Positions 57,869 through 64,000 of a DNA stretch of 64,000 nt are shown piece after piece. Source of the DNA: Helicobacter ibis (lineage in GTDB: Bacteria; Campylobacterota; Campylobacteria; Campylobacterales; Helicobacteraceae); NCBI RefSeq assembly GCF_027859255.1, contig NZ_JAQHXR010000004.1, forward strand, positions 74,858 to 138,857, read 5' to 3'. A program made the position numbers and the translations under genes. Every line of letters begins with the position of its first letter. Position 1 is the stretch's first letter. Below the pieces are notes generated by a model. The model was not told where the DNA came from and searched no databases. It saw only the letters and a program-made list of their open reading frames with translations.

Positions 57869-59164
57869 TTAATTAGCACTCACAATAGAGAATGTAAGTT
57901 TGCCTATTTCTTTATGCTCTTTTATATAGTCATTAACTTCTTTTAGGCTTAGTTTTTCTATCTCTTTCAATACTTTGGAGTTAAAGTCAAGTGGTAAATT
58001 GTCATAATAATTTCTAAATGTGCTACTAAGTCTTTGTGATAGCGTTTCGTTTCTTAGTGGTTCACTACCTAACAGATATTTTTTAGCAGCGTCTAGTTCT
58101 TTTTGTGTGATTCCATTTTTTATAAAATTATCTACAACTTCACTTACGAGTTTTTTTGCTTCTTCTTCATTTTTTAGACTTGTTTGTAGATAACCATGTG
58201 TATACGAGTATGTCTTGCTCGGTAGCAATCTTAAAACAGCTGTATATGCTAAGCCTCTTTTTACTCTTATCTCTTCCATCATTCTGCTACCAAATCCACT
58301 TCCACCAAGCACAAATGAAGCAACCTTTAAAATCGCACTTTCTTTTTCTAAGTCTTTTATATACAATGGTGCTGCAAAGTATATATATGCTTGTTGTGTT
58401 TCTTTTTTTATTGTTTTTGTTCCTTGTTTATCATTTGCTTGTATGTTAGCGATTTCTACCTTTTTGCCACTTGGTAGAATCTTTAGTGTTTGTTGTATTT
58501 TTTGAGATATATCATCTAGTTTTATATCTCCACCTAAGATTATTGTTGCATTTTCTAAGTTTATATATGAATTGTAGAAACTTTCTATATCTTTTAGCGT
58601 TATTGCTTCTATTGATTTTTGTGTTCCAATCGATGTGTTTTGCAGTGCCGTGCCTTTAAAAATCATCTCCTTTAGACCTTTGTTGGCTTGATAGTCGAAG
58701 TCATTTTCTTTTTCGAGTATGGAGATTATTGTATTTTCCTTGACCTTATTTAGTGCTGTTTTTGTAAAATTTGGATTGCTTAGTAATTCATTTAGCAATG
58801 TTAATGCATTATCTATTTCGTCTTTTGTTCCGCTAAGTGTGAAGTTCATAGTTTCAAATCCACTGCCTACACTAAGAGATAATGCCCTCTCTTCTAGTTT
58901 TTCTGAAAATTTTGTTACACCAAGCTTTTTTGTCCCTTCATTTAGTATGCTACTTGTTAGGTTAGAGATTCCAAGCTCTTTGCCATCACTAACGCTACCA
59001 GCACCTTTAAATACTATTTGTATAAAAAATAGTGGAAGCTGTGAGTTGTTTTCATAAATTACAGGAATGTTTGTGTTGTTTATCTGTAGATGTTTTAGTT
59101 CTACTGCCATTAAAAATCCTTTCATAAAGAATACACTAATTAATATTGTAAAAATTTTTTTCAT
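57869..59164 (-). CDS. M16-family peptidase-like protein without the zinc motif
   Basis: A 431-residue exported protein (signal peptide to about residue 20) with the two-domain M16 fold: KHLQINNTNIPVIYENN, FIQIVFKGAGSVSD, and in the second domain KRGLAYTAVLRLLPS, similar to the RGLAYSV of M16B. The HxxEH zinc motif expected after the first strand is missing; the place reads GISNLTSSILNEG. It is thus probably a non-catalytic partner, as in M16B heterodimers. The gene overlaps mqnC by 4 bases; the order bamA-mqnC-M16 equals HP0655-HP0657 (from memory). Confidence 0.88.
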   Translation of the reverse strand: MKKIFTILISVFFMKGFLMAVELKHLQINNTNIPVIYENNSQLPLFFIQIVFKGAGSVSDGKELGISNLTSSILNEGTKKLGVTKFSEKLEERALSLSVGSGFETMNFTLSGTKDEIDNALTLLNELLSNPNFTKTALNKVKENTIISILEKENDFDYQANKGLKEMIFKGTALQNTSIGTQKSIEAITLKDIESFYNSYINLENATIILGGDIKLDDISQKIQQTLKILPSGKKVEIANIQANDKQGTKTIKKETQQAYIYFAAPLYIKDLEKESAILKVASFVLGGSGFGSRMMEEIRVKRGLAYTAVLRLLPSKTYSYTHGYLQTSLKNEEEAKKLVSEVVDNFIKNGITQKELDAAKKYLLGSEPLRNETLSQRLSSTFRNYYDNLPLDFNSKVLKEIEKLSLKEVNDYIKEHKEIGKLTFSIVSAN

Positions 59165-60249
59165 TCAAAATACTCCAAAATATCATAAGCTGTATTTCGC
59201 TTTGCTGCAATTCCGCCTATGTCTTTTATTAGCTTTATCATCTCTTGTTGATTCATAGAGTTTTTAGCACCAGCTGCTGCTACTACATTTTCTTCCATCA
59301 TTGTGCTACCTAAGTCGTTTGCCCCAAAAAGTAGTGCAATCTGACCTATGTGTGAACCTTGTGTTACCCAACTGCTTTGTATATTTTGAAAATTATCCAA
59401 AAAGATTCTACTACATGCAAGCAATCTTAAGTATCTATTTGATGAGGCTTTCATTAGATTGGGGAACTCATCTTTTAGCGGGGTGAAAGCAGGTTGAAAA
59501 CTCCAAAGTATAAATGCTCTAAATCCATTTGTCTCATCTTGTAAATTTCTTATCCTATCCCAGTGTTCTAATATATCATCATCGCTCTCTACGCTGCCAA
59601 ACATCATTGTAGCTGTGCTTCTTATATCTAGTTTGTGGGCTTGTCTATGCACATTAATCCATTCATCAGAATCTAGCTTTTTAGGAGCTATTATATCTCT
59701 TACTCTATCGCTTAGGATTTCTGCTCCAGCACCCGGAATTGATGATAGACCACTATTTTTTAATCTTTGTAATACTTCAGTGATTGATATTTTTGATACT
59801 TTTGCTATGTAGTTTATTTCTATTGCTGAAAATCCATGTATTGTAATTTGCGGATATTTATTTGCAATATGTGATACTAGAGATTCATACCACTCTATTT
59901 TTAAGCTTGGATGCACACCACCTTGGAATAGTATTTGTGTTCCACCTATTGCTAATAATTCTTCAATTTTTTTATCAATTTCATCAAAGCTTAAAATGTA
60001 TGTATCTTTTTCTCCTACTTTACGCTTAAAAGCACAGAATTTACAATCCACCCAACATATATTTGTGTAATTTATATTTCTATCCACCACAAATGTTGTT
60101 ATGTTTCTTGGGTGAAGTTTTGATTTTATATTTTGAGCCATTTCTCCCAATTCACGCAAAGACGCATTTTTCATTAAATGAAGAATCTCATCTTTGCTAA
60201 CTCTTGGTAGTTTTACTTTAACTATGGCATTGTCTATTTTTTGTGTCAT
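59161..60249 (-). CDS. mqnC: Cyclic dehypoxanthinyl futalosine synthase (radical SAM)
   Basis: Third or fourth step of the futalosine menaquinone pathway: radical cyclisation of dehypoxanthine futalosine. 362 residues with the radical-SAM cluster motif CWVDCKFC (C65, C69, C72), GGVHPSLKIEWYE and ATMMFGSVE. The related MqnE differs in these blocks, and the call of MqnC is favoured by NITTFVVDRNINYTN. Start overlaps the bamA stop by 1 base. Confidence 0.92.
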   Translation of the reverse strand: MTQKIDNAIVKVKLPRVSKDEILHLMKNASLRELGEMAQNIKSKLHPRNITTFVVDRNINYTNICWVDCKFCAFKRKVGEKDTYILSFDEIDKKIEELLAIGGTQILFQGGVHPSLKIEWYESLVSHIANKYPQITIHGFSAIEINYIAKVSKISITEVLQRLKNSGLSSIPGAGAEILSDRVRDIIAPKKLDSDEWINVHRQAHKLDIRSTATMMFGSVESDDDILEHWDRIRNLQDETNGFRAFILWSFQPAFTPLKDEFPNLMKASSNRYLRLLACSRIFLDNFQNIQSSWVTQGSHIGQIALLFGANDLGSTMMEENVVAAAGAKNSMNQQEMIKLIKDIGGIAAKRNTAYDILEYFE

Positions 60250-62489
60250 TAGAATCTTTGACCCATAGTAAATTCAAATGAAGATGTCTCATCTCCTGTT
60301 TTATCATTAAGTGCTCTTGGGAATACGAAGTTAATAACACCAATTGGAGATACCCACTCAATCCCAACACCTGCTGAATATCTTGTTATCTCTGAAATAT
60401 CATTCTCTCCTATCATACCATAGTCAAAGAAGGCATTTAGCCTCATTTGCACAGTTTCAAATAGTCCATAGCTCAACTCAGCAGTGTTGTAGAACATTTG
60501 CTTTCCACCGATTCTCACGCCGTATTCGTCTTTTGGAGTGATTGATCTACTTTGATAACCCCTTACACTACTTATACCACCTAGATAGAATTTCTCACTC
60601 ATAGGTAGATATCCGCCGTCATTTATATATCCAGCTCTAGCTCTATATCTAAAGATAAGATCTATATCAACCCAATCTTCAACTGATTTGTAGTAATTGA
60701 AGCTTCCATAGTATTTTGTAAATTCCGCATCTCCACCAATTCCAGCAAATTCGACATTAGCTGCAACTCTAATGCCGCTTTTAGGGAAGAAATAAGCATC
60801 TGTGTTATCAAAGCTAAGTCCAGGAATCACAGATGATTTTGTATATTTACCTCTGTAATACAATAGATAAAATGGATTTTCAAATTCTGATAGTCTTGAT
60901 TCTTGGAATGTATAACCAAGCGTTAAGTCTAGTTGGTCCCATACTCTCTTGCCGCCTACAAGGCTAAAACCAGTTGAGATTTCTCTATAATCATAGTCAT
61001 AATAGTCGGTTCTATACACATCAGTTGCTAAGCTATAATCACTATCTAAGATCGCAGGATTGTATAAGTTTAGTCTATATGAAGTTGATACTTCACTTTT
61101 GTCAAAATATAATCCAGCAGTTAGACCGCTACCAAATATGTTTCTATCTTTTATAGATATACTACCCATAGCACCATCATAGCTACCATAACCAACACCA
61201 AATGTAAATTCACCAGTCTTTGCTTCTTTTACATTTACTAGTAAGTCAATATGTTCTTCATCAACTCTTCTTTCTTCTATTGTTACATTATCAAAGTTAC
61301 CAGTTCTCATTATGGCATTTTTAGAATCTCTAATCTTGCCCATTTTGTATTCATCGCCGGGAGCTAATAATACATTTCTTCTAATTACTCTATCTATTGT
61401 TTTTGAGTTACCAGAAATTAGTACATCTCTTACCTTCACTTTTCTGCCCGGTTGCACATAATATATAATTCTTACTTCGCCAGTGTCAGGGTTTTTGTCT
61501 AAATCAGGATTTACTCTAGTAAATGCGTATCCTAAATCACCAACTTTATATTTAAGCTCTTCCATATCGGCTCGCATTTTGTTTATGTTAAATATTTTGC
61601 CTTCTTTTGTTTTGATGACTTCTTTTAGCTCCTCTAATGGCATTATATCTTCTTCTAATACTACATCTATACTTGATACTCTATATTTCTTGCCCTCGTT
61701 AATGTAAAAGTCAAGCTCTGCTTCATATGTCGTAAAATCCGTTCTTAAAAATGGACTTGAAACTTCAGCATCCAAGTATCCCTTTTGCATGTATAAGTCT
61801 CTAATTCTAGCCGCATCTGCTTCTATTTCATTTATTTGTAATTTCCCGTTATTAAAACCCCACATCCAACCTATAAAGTCTTTTTCTTTGTTTGCAGTTA
61901 CAGATTCAATTCTTGAAGTCCATATGCTTTCTCTACCATAGTAGTTTGCTTTTTTAATGATGATTTCTTCGCCTTTATTGATTTCAAATGTTACTTTTAG
62001 AACTTTTGGTGCTATTGTTTCTGTTTTTACTTCAACGATAGTGTCATAGAAACCTTGCTTTTCTAGTAGTTCTATTATTCTTTTTCTTGTGTTGGCAATT
62101 TTTATTTCATCATATACATCGCCTTTTTTTAACCCTAGCTCTTTATTTAGTGTGGCTTGTTCTTTGCCTGCACCATATCCGCTTATAATCAAACTTGCTA
62201 TTATTGGTTTTTCTACAAAGTGATATGTTAAAACACCATTTTCTTCTGTTACCCATATATCTTGGAAATATCCTTGCTTATAGAAGTCTTGGATTGATTG
62301 ATCTACTCTGTTTAAATCTAGTTGTTCGTTTAGTTTGATTTTTGCAATTTCATTTGCAATTAGTGGTGATATATAGTTCAAGTTTTCATATTTAACTTCT
62401 TTGATAATAGGTAAATCAGCGGCATTCAAATTCGCAGAAATAGCTATAGCAGCAGCAATAGACGACATAAATTTTGGAGTTAATTTCAT
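60249..62489 (-). CDS. bamA: Outer-membrane protein assembly factor BamA
   Basis: The Omp85 core of the BAM complex, which folds outer-membrane barrels (among them the autotransporter of this window). About 746 residues: signal peptide (ISANLNA), five POTRA domains up to about residue 400, then a 16-strand barrel with the lid-lock motif VRGY (SVRGYQSRSI) and a C-terminal phenylalanine (TMGQRF). Two ATG codons are available; 62489 is preferred because GAGG lies 10 bases upstream, whereas 62498 is only one base from it. First gene of bamA-mqnC-M16-recG. Confidence 0.95.
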   Translation of the reverse strand: MKLTPKFMSSIAAAIAISANLNAADLPIIKEVKYENLNYISPLIANEIAKIKLNEQLDLNRVDQSIQDFYKQGYFQDIWVTEENGVLTYHFVEKPIIASLIISGYGAGKEQATLNKELGLKKGDVYDEIKIANTRKRIIELLEKQGFYDTIVEVKTETIAPKVLKVTFEINKGEEIIIKKANYYGRESIWTSRIESVTANKEKDFIGWMWGFNNGKLQINEIEADAARIRDLYMQKGYLDAEVSSPFLRTDFTTYEAELDFYINEGKKYRVSSIDVVLEEDIMPLEELKEVIKTKEGKIFNINKMRADMEELKYKVGDLGYAFTRVNPDLDKNPDTGEVRIIYYVQPGRKVKVRDVLISGNSKTIDRVIRRNVLLAPGDEYKMGKIRDSKNAIMRTGNFDNVTIEERRVDEEHIDLLVNVKEAKTGEFTFGVGYGSYDGAMGSISIKDRNIFGSGLTAGLYFDKSEVSTSYRLNLYNPAILDSDYSLATDVYRTDYYDYDYREISTGFSLVGGKRVWDQLDLTLGYTFQESRLSEFENPFYLLYYRGKYTKSSVIPGLSFDNTDAYFFPKSGIRVAANVEFAGIGGDAEFTKYYGSFNYYKSVEDWVDIDLIFRYRARAGYINDGGYLPMSEKFYLGGISSVRGYQSRSITPKDEYGVRIGGKQMFYNTAELSYGLFETVQMRLNAFFDYGMIGENDISEITRYSAGVGIEWVSPIGVINFVFPRALNDKTGDETSSFEFTMGQRF

Positions 62490-62619
62490 TACAAACATTC
62501 CTCAAATTAAAATAAACAATAAACTAGATTATAGCTTTTTTGAAATTAAAGATAACAAAACTATAAAATAAAATATATAATTTTGCTAAATTTTAAATTC
62601 TACTTTTGGTTGGTGTGGA

Positions 62620-63447
62620 ATGCAAGCAGGTATTATAGGACTTGGATTAATTGGTGGCTCTTTGGGTTTGGCTTTAAAAGATATAGGAATGTTTAAGGTT
62701 ATTTACGGGCTAGATATCAATGAGATTCATATGCAACAAGCTTTATCTTTAGGGCTCGTTGATGAATGCGTTAGTTTTTGTGATATTAAAGAATGCGATG
62801 TTATATTTTTAGCAACTCCTGTTGGAGCTATTTTGGATATGCTACCTAAATTTATTGGGATTAAGCCACATGCTACAATTATAGATCTAGGTAGCACAAA
62901 AAGCTTAATTTCAGACAATATTCCACAAGAGATTCGTAAAAATTTCGTATGTGCTCATCCTATGAGTGGGACAGAGAACTTTGGTCCAAAAGCTGCATTT
63001 AAAGAATTGTTGCCACATCACATTGTTGTATTAACTGATTTGGATAAAAGCGGTGATTTGCAAGTTGCAATGGCTAAAGAAATATTTGTAGCATTAAAAA
63101 TGAACATAATAAAAATGGATTCAAAATTACATGATAATCATGCAGCCTTTATTAGTCATCTCCCACATATTATAAGTTATGCACTAGCAAATGTGGTTCT
63201 AAGTCAAAAGAATCCTAAAGATATTCTAGCACTTGCTGGAGGCGGGTTTAAAAGTATGGTTAGAATCGCAAAAAGCTCTCCAAAAATGTGGTGTGATATA
63301 TCAAAGCAAAATAAAGATTGGCTATTAGAATCTTTAGAGATTTTTGATAAAGAAATACAAGTTGCACTTGATATGCTAAAGGAAGAAGATTGGGAGAAAC
63401 TAGAAAAATGGATGGCAAATGCTAATAGCCTTTATGAGATTTTTTAA
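62620..63447 (+). CDS. tyrA: Prephenate dehydrogenase
   Basis: NAD-dependent oxidative decarboxylation of prephenate to 4-hydroxyphenylpyruvate for tyrosine. 275 residues with the Rossmann motif GLGLIGGSLGLAL at 7-19, DLGSTK, HPMSGTE with the catalytic histidine, and HDNHAAFISHLPHI. A single-domain enzyme, without chorismate mutase or ACT domain. Divergent from bamA. Confidence 0.94.
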   Translation: MQAGIIGLGLIGGSLGLALKDIGMFKVIYGLDINEIHMQQALSLGLVDECVSFCDIKECDVIFLATPVGAILDMLPKFIGIKPHATIIDLGSTKSLISDNIPQEIRKNFVCAHPMSGTENFGPKAAFKELLPHHIVVLTDLDKSGDLQVAMAKEIFVALKMNIIKMDSKLHDNHAAFISHLPHIISYALANVVLSQKNPKDILALAGGGFKSMVRIAKSSPKMWCDISKQNKDWLLESLEIFDKEIQVALDMLKEEDWEKLEKWMANANSLYEIF

Positions 63448-63513
63448 GTTTGTGCTTTAATAATTAAAAAGATAAAATGCTTTTAATTTATATAAATATT
63501 TCAAGGAATCATT

Positions 63514-64000
63514 TTGTTACCTATTAAAAATCATTTAAGATTAGTTGGAAGTGTGCTAAGCATAGCGACAAACAAAACTCACATAATATGTATTGATAAC
63601 TTTTATAATATTTCGACATTTTTTTTAGAAAATAAGGTAATTGACAAAACCTTGAATCTTTCAAAGACAGCAGAACCATTACATCACTTCTCAAAGGCAG
63701 TTGCAGTATCAAATAGGGATTCAAAGCTTGGTGTTGGCTTTGCAAAAACACCCAAAGCAATTATTCTATCAGCTACTCCTGAGATAGCTCCTATTGCTTC
63801 GCTAGATTGGCAAAAACTAGAGGTTTCAAAAGTAACCTTTTCAAAAGAGGACAACTTTGTCTCAACTGGAGGCGAAGATGGCAGGGTGTTGCTTTATTCT
63901 GCGGATAATTACAGCTTTTTAATTGGTCTTCCGCCTTTTCCTGATTATATTGCCTCTATAGTTTTTAGTGATGCTGATAGTTTGCTTTTTGCTTCTTGTT
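63514..64000 (+). CDS. Probable beta-propeller (WD40-like) protein, 3' end outside window
   Basis: An open frame of 162 codons from TTG 63514 to the window end. AAGGA sits 6-7 bases before the TTG. The sequence has WD-like strand spacing with GGEDGRVLLYSADN at about 127-140 and another blade-like segment near the end (PDYIASIVFSDADSLLFAS). No signal peptide. The family is only suggested; the gene is cut off. A run of eight T lies at 63619-63626. Confidence 0.65.
   Translation, partial: MLPIKNHLRLVGSVLSIATNKTHIICIDNFYNISTFFLENKVIDKTLNLSKTAEPLHHFSKAVAVSNRDSKLGVGFAKTPKAIILSATPEIAPIASLDWQKLEVSKVTFSKEDNFVSTGGEDGRVLLYSADNYSFLIGLPPFPDYIASIVFSDADSLLFASC

Noticed and set aside
63619-63626. T8 run in the last partial gene
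   Set aside because: Short for a contingency tract, frame intact, and the gene is incomplete in the window.

Overview
The window is a densely packed, AT-rich (about one-third G+C by eye) chromosomal segment of a Campylobacterota bacterium, most likely a Helicobacter of the enterohepatic type. The call rests on family content and gene neighbourhoods recalled from H. pylori: flhA next to a DHH phosphoesterase, nucT / acidic repeat protein / gmk, carB followed by a YrdC-like gene, murB-fliQ, bamA-mqnC-M16, a stand-alone atpE, the futalosine menaquinone genes mqnA and mqnC, and a flagellin paralogue behind a sigma-54 promoter. No insertion sequence, prophage, CRISPR array or rRNA was seen.

Layout. 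1-2.8 kb: 3' end of flhA, DHH phosphoesterase, small coiled-coil protein, purN. 2.8-13.05 kb: a surface-glycan region with seven glycosyltransferase-type genes, a dTDP-6-deoxyhexose module (rmlA-rmlB-fdtA-like) and a TylF-type methyltransferase, interrupted by tRNA-Leu(GAG) and atpE. It carries the clearest switching signals of the window: a 13-C tract that puts the TylF gene out of frame, a 12-C tract at the 5' end of a GT2 gene, and a GT2 gene broken by a one-base indel in an A5 run. 13-22 kb: flhB2, ribE, tatD, nucT, an acidic pseudo-receiver protein, gmk, carB and two small genes. 22-26.4 kb: a 1449-residue autotransporter. 26.5-31 kb: SIMPL protein, a four-tRNA cluster (Ser, Cys, Leu, Gly), thioredoxin lipoprotein-ftsY-radA, and small orphan ORFs. 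31-37.3 kb: minus-strand genes (MFS exporter, murB, fliQ, fabI, tpiA, DUF1090, dcd) and a FUSC transporter. 37.3-44.5 kb: accBC, the sigma-54-driven flagellin paralogue, dapF, malic enzyme, AsmA-like protein and Cys-rich lipoprotein. 44.6-51.3 kb: ileS, metK, peroxiredoxin, HDOD protein, mqnA. 51.3-56 kb: a tight run ndk-DUF177-rpmF-plsX-fabH that ends in a small exported protein and a type II/IV secretin resembling the Campylobacter transformation gene ctsD. 56-62.5 kb: minus-strand operon bamA-mqnC-M16-recG. 62.6-64 kb: tyrA and the start of a probable beta-propeller gene.

Most genes are core housekeeping in short operons with 1-20 bp overlaps or gaps. Promoters, where visible, are extended -10 elements without a clear -35, as usual in this phylum. 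The accessory interest lies in the phase-variable glycan region, the autotransporter, the sigma-54 flagellin paralogue, the secretin appended to the fatty-acid operon, and a heptamer (AGATTCT/AGAATCT) that looks strongly over-represented across the window. Locus names from H. pylori and C. jejuni are from memory, not from a search.
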